A stretch of 9,964 bases of DNA from an uncultured Pseudogracilibacillus sp. (GTDB lineage Bacteria > Bacillota > Bacilli > Bacillales > Amphibacillaceae), in assembly GCA_937960785.1 (NCBI GenBank), contig CALGOZ010000008.1, positions 1 through 9,964 on the forward strand, read 5' to 3'. Below are positions 1-5,660 of this stretch, piece by piece. Within the stretch, counting starts at the first letter, position 1, and every line of letters starts with the position of its first letter. The notes under the pieces are model-generated. The model had not been told where the DNA came from and ran no database searches. It worked only from the letters and a program-made list of their open reading frames with translations. The translations under genes and the position numbers were made by a program.

Positions 1-437
1 CACTGGATCGTTTCACCGTGTAAGTCCACGTACCAAAGCCTTTCAACTTACTCATTGGAACGCTTCACTGTGTAAGTCTACGTACCAAAGTGTTTCAACT
101 TACACACTGGAACGCTTCACTGTGTAAGTCTACGTACCAAAGCCTTTCAACTTACACACTGGAACGCTTCACTGTGTAAGTCTACGTACCAAGGCTTTTT
201 AGCTTACACAGTAGATCGCTCTTTCGAGTAAGTTAATAAAAAATCATACCTTAACTTACTCAACGGAATCGCCCACTAGGTAAGTTAATAAATAAAACCC
301 TGAAAACTTATCTGACGCTGGAAAATTTGAGGTAAATTTTGTCCAAAACTTACCCAGCGCAAAGAAGTCTAAGGTAAATTTTCCACAAAACCTACCTAGC
401 GCGGGAAAATCTTAAGTAGTTTTTGTTAAAAATTACT
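1..437. repeat. Tandem hairpin-repeat array, nine units, 52-bp then 42-bp period
   Basis: Nine inverted-repeat units fill this non-coding stretch. The TAAG-type core of the left arm begins at 21, 73, 125, 177, 229, 281, 333, 375 and 417, so the spacing is exactly 52 bp six times and then 42 bp twice. The right-arm core begins at 47, 99, 151, 203, 255, 307, 349, 391 and 433. Units 1-4 are nearly identical, with arms GTGTAAGT and ACTTACAC. Unit 5 has a perfect 11-bp stem (226-236 with 251-261, GAGTAAGTTAA). Units 6-9 have GGTAAGTT, GGTAAATTTT or AGTAGTTTTT arms with mostly matching partners. Linkers between hairpins keep a CGC core. Units 7-9 have lost 10 bp from the loop. The first bases look like the tail of a preceding unit, so the array continues to the left. 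No gene is visible here. The period is not a multiple of three, and no cas genes or unique spacers are seen. Function unknown. Confidence 0.9.
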
Positions 438-589
438 ATGAACGAAACCATATTTGCGATCAAGACGCTCAACCTAAGAAAATATACTGCTCAAATAAAT
501 AATAAATACAAAAAATTCTGAACAAAATGAAATGGACTGAGTTTCTATTCTACATAAAAGAGAAATTTAGTCCATCCATTCATTTAAGG
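438..589. other. Non-coding gap between repeat array and dat
   Basis: AT-rich sequence with no supported ORF or RNA gene. The only structure seen is the dat terminator hairpin near its right end, listed separately. Confidence 0.6.
532..575 (-). terminator. Rho-independent terminator of dat
   Basis: An inverted repeat pairs 532-546 with 561-575 with a couple of mismatches, around a 14-base loop. On the minus strand the stem base is ATGGACTAAATTTCT, and the 3' side is followed by TTTCATTTTG, a moderately T-rich tail. It lies just beyond the dat stop codon (590-592). The GGACTRA stem base recurs in the other terminators of the window. Confidence 0.7.
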
Positions 590-1453
590 CTAGTTTTGTC
601 CTAGCCTCTTCCCTATTTGAGCATCGGTTTCGTAAGCTTGTTGCAATTGTTTTGTCATATGTCCAACTTTACCACCGTTAATCGCCTTATTGTTTACGTG
701 AGTGATCGGCATTACTTCGGATATGCTACTCGTTATAAAAAGTTCATCAGCCTCATCTAAATCGTTTAAGGTAAAAGGCTCTTCAACGATGGTGATTCCT
801 TTTTCATCTGCTAACCGAAGAATCCGCATACGAACACAACCATTCAAAATAATTTTTGCTTCGGGATGGGTATAGATTGTGTCGTTTTTTACGAGAAACA
901 CGTTTGATGAGCTACCTTCAGTAACTATTTGCTCACGATGTAAAATTGCTTCGTAGGCGCCTTGTTCTGTTGCCTTTTGTTTAGCTAGGACATTTGGTAG
1001 TAGGTTTAAACTTTTTATATAACAATTAGCCCAACGTTCATCGGGAAGGGTAATTGCTTTTGTACCTTTTTTAAGTAAGGTAAGCGGACGTTTACGTTTT
1101 TTTATGTAGGCATATAAATTCGGAGTAGCATATTTAGGAAATGGATGGTTCCTTTCCGCCATCCCCCGAGTAACTTGCATATAAATAAAACCGTCTGTAA
1201 ACATTTCGTTTAGTTCGATTAGTTGGTATAAATTCTTTTTAAGTTGTTCCTTTGTAAAAGGTATATTTATTTCGATAGCACTTAATGAGCGAAACAATCG
1301 ATCGATATGCTCCTCAAGCAAATAAAGTCGACCATCATATATCCGTATTACTTCGTAAACACCGTCTCCAAACTGCATGCCTCTTTCTTCTATTGGAAAA
1401 AGTAACGCATCTTTGTGGATGAAGTGGTCTTGCGACAAAATAATTGTGTACAT
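590..1453 (-). CDS. dat: D-amino-acid transaminase (PLP, fold type IV)
   Basis: Cytosolic PLP enzyme that interconverts D-alanine plus 2-oxoglutarate and pyruvate plus D-glutamate, supplying D-amino acids for peptidoglycan. It has 287 residues, against about 282 for the characterised thermophilic Bacillus enzyme, so it is full length. Visible family features are the FGDGVYEV segment with Tyr33, VTRG at 94-97, the Arg101-x-His103 pair in RNHPFP that corresponds to the D-specific substrate carboxylate trap, and the Schiff-base lysine Lys147 in IKSLNLLPN. Glu179 in TEGSSSNVF faces the pyridine nitrogen, and TSSISEVMP at 241-249 is near the phosphate site. The Arg-x-His pair and SLNLL segment favour Dat over the related branched-chain enzyme IlvE. 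The ATG start is preceded on the minus strand by AAGGGGGA at 9-nt spacing (1463-1470). The gene is monocistronic, with its own promoter and terminator, and divergent from queG. Confidence 0.93.
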   Translation of the reverse strand: MYTIILSQDHFIHKDALLFPIEERGMQFGDGVYEVIRIYDGRLYLLEEHIDRLFRSLSAIEINIPFTKEQLKKNLYQLIELNEMFTDGFIYMQVTRGMAERNHPFPKYATPNLYAYIKKRKRPLTLLKKGTKAITLPDERWANCYIKSLNLLPNVLAKQKATEQGAYEAILHREQIVTEGSSSNVFLVKNDTIYTHPEAKIILNGCVRMRILRLADEKGITIVEEPFTLNDLDEADELFITSSISEVMPITHVNNKAINGGKVGHMTKQLQQAYETDAQIGKRLGQN

Positions 1454-1482
1454 ATCTTTTCGTCCCCCTTTTTTTCGGTTCT

Positions 1483-1511
1483 ATTGTACATGTTATTCTT
1501 AAGTCTGTAAA
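1483..1511 (-). promoter_or_regulatory. Sigma-A promoter of dat
   Basis: On the minus strand, TTTACA (1506-1511) and TACAAT (1483-1488) are separated by exactly 17 bp. Each hexamer is one base from consensus. The expected transcript start is near 1476, about 25 bases upstream of the dat ATG. Confidence 0.7.
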
Positions 1512-1531
1512 TTTAGTAATCGAATGAATTT

Positions 1532-1540
1532 TGTTATAAT
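1532..1540 (+). promoter_or_regulatory. Extended -10 promoter of queG-trmL
   Basis: TGTTATAAT combines a perfect TATAAT (1535-1540) with the TGN extension. At the expected spacing the -35 is poor (TTTAGT at 1512-1517), which fits an extended -10 promoter. Transcription would start near 1547 and leave a leader of about 80 nt before queG. Confidence 0.6.
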
Positions 1541-1551
1541 AAAACAGGTGT

Positions 1552-1573
1552 AGAGGAAATGTCCCTCTTTTTA
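1552..1573 (+). other. Short hairpin plus T-run in the queG leader
   Basis: AGAGG (1552-1556) pairs with CCTCT (1564-1568), followed by a short T-run. It would sit almost at the 5' end of the predicted transcript. It could stabilise the mRNA or attenuate weakly. The stem is short, so this is tentative. The loop of 7 nt is too short for a preQ1 aptamer. Confidence 0.35.
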
Positions 1574-1628
1574 AGAAAAGAATAAGACAGTTTATATATA
1601 GATGAGTAAAGGTTAGGGAGGTGAGCGA

Positions 1629-2768
1629 GTGACAACCTTTCAGGAATTAAAAGAAGCGATTATTGCCCATAGTAAAGAAATTGGTATTGATAAAATTGGG
1701 TTTACAACAGCAGATCCTTTTACAGAATTAAAACGTCGATTAATTGAACAAGAACGGTTACAATATAAGTCTGGATTTGAAAAAGGGTCGATAGAAGAAC
1801 GAACGGAACCGAAGCGACTTTTACCTGGTGCTCAATCGATTATTGCTATTGCCTTAGCTTATCCGACGAAGTTGAAGGACGCACCGAAAAGTAAACCCGG
1901 AGCACGAAGGGGGATTTTTTCAAGAACGTCATGGGGTACAGACTATCACGTCGTATTACGAGAACGATTGGAAAAGCTAGCAGCATTTATCGAAGACCAA
2001 GTGACAGATTTTTCTTATAAAATAATGGTCGATACAGGCGAATTAAGCGATCGAGCGGTTGCCGAGCGGGCGGGGATTGGTTTTAGTGGTAAAAATGCTT
2101 CCATAATTACAGAAGAATTCGGATCTTTCGTCTATTTAGGGGAAATGATTACGAATATTCCTTTTGAACCGGATGAACCGGTAGAGTTGAGTTGTGGCGA
2201 TTGTCGCATTTGCCTCGATGCTTGTCCTACCGGAGCGCTCGTTCAAGGAGGTCAGTTAAATGCCCAGCGCTGTTTATCGTTTTTATCCCAGACGAAAGTA
2301 TCTTTACCAGAGCCTTTTCGCGAAAAACTCGGGACTCGACTTTACGGCTGTGATACGTGTCAATTAGTTTGTCCGTTTAACAAACAAATTGACTTTCATT
2401 TACATGAAGAATTTGAACCAGAACCTGAAGTAGCAAAACCTCTATTACAACCAATGCTACAAAAGACGAATCGGGAATTTAGAGAAAAATTCGGCCATAT
2501 TTCTGGTTTTTGGCGGGGTAAAAATCCACTACAACGAAATGCGATTATCGCTCTAGCTCATTATAAAGATGAAACAGCAATTGACCTGCTAAAAAATATC
2601 GTATTAAAAGACGTACGCCCAGTAATTCGGGAAACGGCGATCTGGGCTTTAGGTAAAATTGGGACTGACGAAGCAAAAGAAGCATTAGAAGAAATGTTAA
2701 AAAAGATAGATGATTCAACTTTACAGGAAAAAGTAAGGGATGCTTTATTCACTTTTGAAACGACATAA
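1629..2768 (+). CDS. queG: Epoxyqueuosine reductase QueG
   Basis: Cobalamin-dependent iron-sulfur enzyme that reduces epoxyqueuosine to queuosine at position 34 of tRNA-Tyr, -His, -Asn and -Asp, the last step of Q biosynthesis. The 379 residues match the long QueG form. The catalytic-domain signature VDTGELSDRAVAERAG at about 134-149 includes Asp135, the likely proton donor. Two [4Fe-4S] clusters are indicated by Cys189, Cys192, Cys195 and Cys199-Pro, and by Cys215, Cys241, Cys244 and Cys248-Pro. A HEAT-like C-terminus spans roughly 298-378 (RNAIIALAHY, RETAIWALGKIG), as expected for tRNA binding. The start is GTG, 5 nt after AGGGAGGTG (1615-1623). The GTG inside that site is closed by an in-frame TGA after three codons. 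trmL follows 22 nt downstream, so the two are probably co-transcribed. No key residue is missing. Confidence 0.95.
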   Translation: MTTFQELKEAIIAHSKEIGIDKIGFTTADPFTELKRRLIEQERLQYKSGFEKGSIEERTEPKRLLPGAQSIIAIALAYPTKLKDAPKSKPGARRGIFSRTSWGTDYHVVLRERLEKLAAFIEDQVTDFSYKIMVDTGELSDRAVAERAGIGFSGKNASIITEEFGSFVYLGEMITNIPFEPDEPVELSCGDCRICLDACPTGALVQGGQLNAQRCLSFLSQTKVSLPEPFREKLGTRLYGCDTCQLVCPFNKQIDFHLHEEFEPEPEVAKPLLQPMLQKTNREFREKFGHISGFWRGKNPLQRNAIIALAHYKDETAIDLLKNIVLKDVRPVIRETAIWALGKIGTDEAKEALEEMLKKIDDSTLQEKVRDALFTFETT

Positions 2769-2790
2769 AAAGAGAAAGAAGGGACCTCTT

Positions 2791-3264
2791 ATGGCTTTAC
2801 ACGTAGTGTTACATGAACCAGATATTCCTGGAAATACAGGAAATGTCGCCCGTACTTGTGTGGGAACGAATTCGACATTGCATTTAATTCATCCTCTCGG
2901 TTTTTCTATCGAGGATAAAATGTTAAAACGGGCTGGATTAGATTATTGGAAACATTTATCGTTACGAGAGTATGATTCAATTGAACATTTTTTTGCTGAA
3001 AATAAGAAGGGACGATTTTTCTTTGTTGAAGATTACGGAGGAAATACGTACTCGGATTTTGACTTTAGTTCGATTGAGGAAGATATTTATTTCATTTTTG
3101 GCAGTGAGACAAAGGGATTGCCGTTATCGCTCTTAGAAGGAAAAGAGGACCAATGCCTTCGGTTACCGATGTCGGGAAATGTTCGCTCACTTAATTTATC
3201 GAATACCGTTGCGGTCGTTGTGTTTGAAGCACTTCGACAAAAAGGATTCCCTAATTTATCGTAA
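2791..3264 (+). CDS. trmL: tRNA (cytidine/uridine-34-2'-O)-methyltransferase TrmL
   Basis: SPOUT-family, trefoil-knot, SAM-dependent methyltransferase that methylates the ribose 2'-OH of the wobble nucleotide of tRNA-Leu isoacceptors. It acts in the cytosol as a homodimer. The 157 residues are the usual size for TrmL (old Bacillus name CspR). Motifs are HEPDIPGNTGNVART at 8-22 (motif 1, with the catalytic Arg21), FGSETKGLP at 103-111 (motif 2), and LRLPMSGNVRSLNLSNTVAVV in motif 3, with the knot at about 123-148. The ATG at 2791 is preferred because AAGGGA (2779-2784) lies 6 nt upstream and the protein then begins at the conserved ALHVVLHEP strand. An in-frame ATG at 2740 lies inside queG, has no good ribosome binding site and would add a 17-residue basic tail foreign to the family. 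It is the second gene of the queG unit and ends just before a terminator. Confidence 0.93.
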   Translation: MALHVVLHEPDIPGNTGNVARTCVGTNSTLHLIHPLGFSIEDKMLKRAGLDYWKHLSLREYDSIEHFFAENKKGRFFFVEDYGGNTYSDFDFSSIEEDIYFIFGSETKGLPLSLLEGKEDQCLRLPMSGNVRSLNLSNTVAVVVFEALRQKGFPNLS

Positions 3265-3314
3265 AATAAAAAAGGACTGATTCAAAAGTATTGAAGATCA
3301 GTCCATTTTTACTT
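3265..3314. terminator. Bidirectional terminator between trmL and the small lipoprotein gene
   Basis: GGACTGAT (3274-3281) pairs with ATCAGTCC (3297-3304). The inner TTCAA and TTGAA can extend the stem across a two-base bulge, leaving a loop of about 5 nt. The stem is preceded by an A-run and followed by ATTTTT, so it has a T-tail on both strands. It can end queG-trmL and also the convergent lipoprotein transcript. Confidence 0.88.
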
Positions 3315-3331
3315 TCTAGCTATTTAAAACA

Positions 3332-3439
3332 TTATTGATATTGACTTGGCTTAGGAACTCCAGGCTTCGATTCGTAGGCAGAATTAAAGCAACTAGATAA
3401 AAATACAACTATAAGTCCAAGGATTAATACTAATTTCAC
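3332..3439 (-). CDS. Small putative lipoprotein, 35 aa, unknown function
   Basis: A short minus-strand ORF starting at GTG encodes a protein of 35 residues. A Lys at position 2 is followed by a hydrophobic stretch (LVLILGLIVVFL), then the lipobox L14-S15-S16-C17, then FNSAYESKPGVPKPSQYQ. This is a complete type II signal peptide. Processing would leave only about 19 residues, Pro- and Ser-rich, anchored to the outer face of the membrane through Cys17. The start is strongly supported: AAGGAGGAA (3445-3453) sits 5-7 nt upstream, and a TTAACA/TATAAT promoter lies further up at correct spacing. The bidirectional terminator at 3274-3304 follows the stop codon. I do not recognise the family. It is divergent from the sulfurylase gene and convergent with trmL. 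The control signals argue for a real gene rather than a chance ORF. Confidence 0.72.
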   Translation of the reverse strand: MKLVLILGLIVVFLSSCFNSAYESKPGVPKPSQYQ

Positions 3440-3505
3440 GCCGATTCCTCCTTAAGTATATGTATGCCTTTTAGTATATCCACGATTGTAAATCTTACTA
3501 TACAC

Positions 3506-3534
3506 ATTATACCTGTTTTTTTCCTATTTGTTAA
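3506..3534 (-). promoter_or_regulatory. Sigma-A promoter of the small lipoprotein gene
   Basis: On the minus strand, TTAACA (3529-3534) and a perfect TATAAT (3506-3511) are exactly 17 bp apart. The predicted start near 3499 leaves a leader of about 60 nt. Only one base departs from consensus over both hexamers. Confidence 0.75.
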
Positions 3535-3559
3535 ATAGAAATATCCTTTACGTGAAAAA

Positions 3560-3585
3560 GTTTTAAACGATTTGTAAATGGGAAT
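3560..3585 (+). promoter_or_regulatory. Possible sigma-B-like promoter upstream of the sulfurylase gene
   Basis: GTTTTA (3560-3565) and GGGAAT (3580-3585) are 14 bp apart. Each is one base from the general-stress sigma-B hexamers GTTTAA and GGGTAT. This is a motif match only, in AT-rich DNA where chance matches are common. It would add a stress-responsive start upstream of the sigma-A start. Confidence 0.25.
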
Positions 3586-3607
3586 ACAATTTCAAGAAAA
3601 TACATCA

Positions 3608-3650
3608 AATAATGATATAAATTGACATTATTTTCAATATCAGTTATAGT
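3608..3650 (+). promoter_or_regulatory. Sigma-A promoter of the sulfurylase gene with overlapping inverted repeat
   Basis: A perfect TTGACA (3622-3627) and TATAGT (3645-3650) lie 17 bp apart, so transcription should start near 3657 with a leader of about 65 nt. An inverted repeat AAATAATG/CATTATTT (3607-3614 and 3626-3633) overlaps the end of the -35, a typical place for a repressor operator. No riboswitch fold is evident in the leader. Confidence 0.72.
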
Positions 3651-3722
3651 TAAAATTGATTTGTTAAAAATCACTTCAAACAAACTCGAAATGTAAGCGA
3701 TTACTTAAAGGAGATGATGAGA

Positions 3723-5441
3723 GTGACAGTACAACAAGTTAAGAGAGAGATGGATTTTGAAACGTTGCCACAGCAACCCCACGGAGGGAGATTAGTCAAC
3801 CGAGTGGCAACCGGCGAAGCGTTGGAGAGAGCGCTAGAAAAAGCAAAGACACTGCCGAAAATTATGGTTGACTTAGAAGCGGTTATCACGATTGAAATGA
3901 TCGCTACCGGAGTATTATCGCCGAACGATGGCTTTATGAATGAAGCTGATTATGAATCGGTGCTGAAGGAAGGCCGCCTAGCCGATGGAACTGTTTGGCC
4001 TGTACCCTTAAGTTTTGCACCAATTGGAAGCGTTAACAATGGTGTGATTGCTAGCTTATCAATCGGTGATGAAGTCGTTCTCGTTAACGAAAAGGAAACT
4101 CCGATTGCAATATTAGAAATTACGGATATTTTTGATTATGACAAAGAAATGCGAGCGAAGCATCTATTTGGCACGACTGACCGAAACCATCCCGGTGTCG
4201 ACTCGATTTATCGTCGGATGGGAGATACAGCTCTCGGGGGACCGATTACCTTATTAAACCGAGTTGACTGGGGTCCCTTTGAGAAAATGCGTATGGAACC
4301 GAAAGATACATGGCGTTTATTCTACGAAGAGAAAAAGTTTAATTCTGTCGGTGGATTTATTACAGGAGCAAACCCAATTCACCGAGGCCATGAGTACATC
4401 CATCGCAATGCCCTTGAGGAGTTAGACGGGTTGTTAATCCAACCGTTAGTAGAAATGGCAAAACGTGAATATACACGCCATGAATTTCGTATGTTAGCTT
4501 ATCGCTCCGTAATCGATACGTATTATCCAAAAGAGCGAGCCATTTTATCACCGTTACGAGTAACGTATATTTTCGCTGGACCACGTGAGACTGTTCTACA
4601 TGCATTAATTATGAAAAACTACGGTTGTACCCATGCCTTAATAGGACGTGACCATGCTGGAATTGGTGATTATTACGATAAATATGCAAGTCATACGATT
4701 TTCGATGAATTTACGCCAGAGGAATTAGGAATCGATATTCGTTTGTTCCACGAAGTATTTTACTGTACTCGTTGTAATATGCCAGCATCACAGCAAACAT
4801 GTCCCCATGACGAGCGTTTTCGAATTAATATTTCCGGGACAGGCATCCGTGAATTATTACGTCATGGATTTTTACCACCGAAGGAAATCGTTCGTCCTGA
4901 ATCAGCCCGGATTGCAATTCAAGGGGTACAACCTAAAGGTACTGACGAAGAAGGCGAAGCAACAATCCCAGTTAATAAGACGATAGCGAGCATTTTTCCA
5001 TACTATAAAGATTATCATCAAATCGGTGGCATGAAACGAAAAGATCCACTTGAGGTAGAACAATTAACGATTGAAGATTTAGAGCTTGCAATACGGGATG
5101 TGCGCGAAAATGCAGATAAAGTATATCGCGATATTTTCGCCGAATTTAGTTACGCAACGGACTTAAATCGTAGCGTACAACCAGCGTGGAAAGTCGATGC
5201 ATTAGAAGCGATGCGCAAGCAACAAGCAGATGTTATCAGTGACTTAGAAGAAAAAGTTGCGCAAGCCCCTGAAATCGCTTCCGACGAATTTATGTATCAA
5301 GATCGCAAAGAGGCGGAAAAAGAATTAGAAGTCGCAAAGGAAATCTACGATGATTTAGCTGAACCTTTACGTGAAGAACAATTAAAGAATAGGGTATGGA
5401 ATCCATTACCATACGAACGTTATCGCGGAAGTGATGAATAA
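3723..5441 (+). CDS. sat: ATP sulfurylase (sulfate adenylyltransferase) family protein, divergent active site, C-terminal extension
   Basis: The family forms APS and pyrophosphate from ATP and sulfate in the cytosol. Residue numbers here count from the ATG at 3714 (575 residues). PHGGRLVNRV at 22-31 is the family start. VLSPNDGFM, TTDRNHPGV, AGPRE (288-292), KNYGCTHALIGRDHAG (301-316, ATP-loop motif) and the zinc-knuckle pattern Cys351, Cys354, Cys363, His365 leading into ISGTGIRELLR are all present. The nucleotide HxxH is present as His223 and His226. However, the usual FQTRNPxH reads ITGANPIH, so the Gln and Arg that contact sulfate are replaced. About 170 residues (405-575) follow the normal end. 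They are acidic, Lys/Glu-rich and probably helical, with no P-loop, so this is not an APS kinase. The start is best placed at the GTG at 3723, because AAAGGAGATGAT (3707-3718) matches the anti-Shine-Dalgarno sequence and covers the ATGs at 3714 and 3717. Monocistronic, with no sulfur-assimilation neighbours. Family certain, exact substrate and role less so. Confidence 0.85.
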   Translation: MTVQQVKREMDFETLPQQPHGGRLVNRVATGEALERALEKAKTLPKIMVDLEAVITIEMIATGVLSPNDGFMNEADYESVLKEGRLADGTVWPVPLSFAPIGSVNNGVIASLSIGDEVVLVNEKETPIAILEITDIFDYDKEMRAKHLFGTTDRNHPGVDSIYRRMGDTALGGPITLLNRVDWGPFEKMRMEPKDTWRLFYEEKKFNSVGGFITGANPIHRGHEYIHRNALEELDGLLIQPLVEMAKREYTRHEFRMLAYRSVIDTYYPKERAILSPLRVTYIFAGPRETVLHALIMKNYGCTHALIGRDHAGIGDYYDKYASHTIFDEFTPEELGIDIRLFHEVFYCTRCNMPASQQTCPHDERFRINISGTGIRELLRHGFLPPKEIVRPESARIAIQGVQPKGTDEEGEATIPVNKTIASIFPYYKDYHQIGGMKRKDPLEVEQLTIEDLELAIRDVRENADKVYRDIFAEFSYATDLNRSVQPAWKVDALEAMRKQQADVISDLEEKVAQAPEIASDEFMYQDRKEAEKELEVAKEIYDDLAEPLREEQLKNRVWNPLPYERYRGSDE

Positions 5442-5462
5442 TTCATTTTAAAGTAGTAAAGC

Positions 5463-5504
5463 AAAAAAGCGGACTAAGTCAATTTTAGATTTAGTCCGTT
5501 TTTT
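5463..5504. terminator. Terminator of the sulfurylase gene
   Basis: CGGACTAA (5470-5477) pairs perfectly with TTAGTCCG (5491-5498) around a 13-nt loop, followed by a T-run and preceded by an A-run. It lies about 30 bp after the stop codon and would work on both strands, although no minus-strand gene faces it. Confidence 0.9.
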
Positions 5505-5572
5505 AAGTGGCTTTTAACGGAGAAATTTTGTTAGGTCTCTTTCATCATCTTTATCGATGTACTCGAATGTAT

Positions 5573-5634
5573 TTTTTTAAAAAAGGACTCAAGTTAATAA
5601 AGGAAGTTTTATTAATGAGTTTTTTAAAAAAGTC
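5573..5634. repeat. A/T-flanked hairpin, possible second terminator
   Basis: ACTCA (5587-5591) and TTAATAAA (5594-5601) pair with TTTATTAA (5608-5615) and TGAGT (5616-5620), with a two-base bulge and a 6-nt loop. An A6 run precedes the stem and a T6 run follows it, so it resembles a bidirectional intrinsic terminator. The flanks are also direct repeats, TTTTTTAAAAAAG at 5573-5585 and 5620-5632. It could be a back-up terminator that insulates odhA from upstream read-through. Confidence 0.55.
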
Positions 5635-5660
5635 AACATAATACTGTATTTTCCTTTTTA

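Noticed and set aside
1..260. CRISPR array
   Set aside because: The whole 52-bp unit repeats, with no short constant repeat alternating with unique spacers, and no cas genes are in the window.
1552..1590. preQ1 riboswitch upstream of queG
   Set aside because: The AGAGG/CCTCT stem is suggestive, but the loop has only 7 nt and cannot hold the L1 and P2 strands of the class I aptamer. The A-rich tail is also displaced by a T-run.
2740..2790. Upstream in-frame ATG as the trmL start
   Set aside because: It lies inside queG, has no good ribosome binding site, and adds a basic 17-residue tail absent from the family. The ATG at 2791 has AAGGGA at good spacing.
3651..3722. SAM (S-box) or other riboswitch in the sulfurylase leader
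   Set aside because: The leader is only about 65 nt with no multi-helix fold and no terminator before the gene.
4926..5438. Fused APS kinase domain on the sulfurylase
   Set aside because: No P-loop or other kinase motif is seen in the extension.
5505..5660. Small gene in the gap before odhA
   Set aside because: Only very short frames without credible ribosome binding sites were found on either strand.
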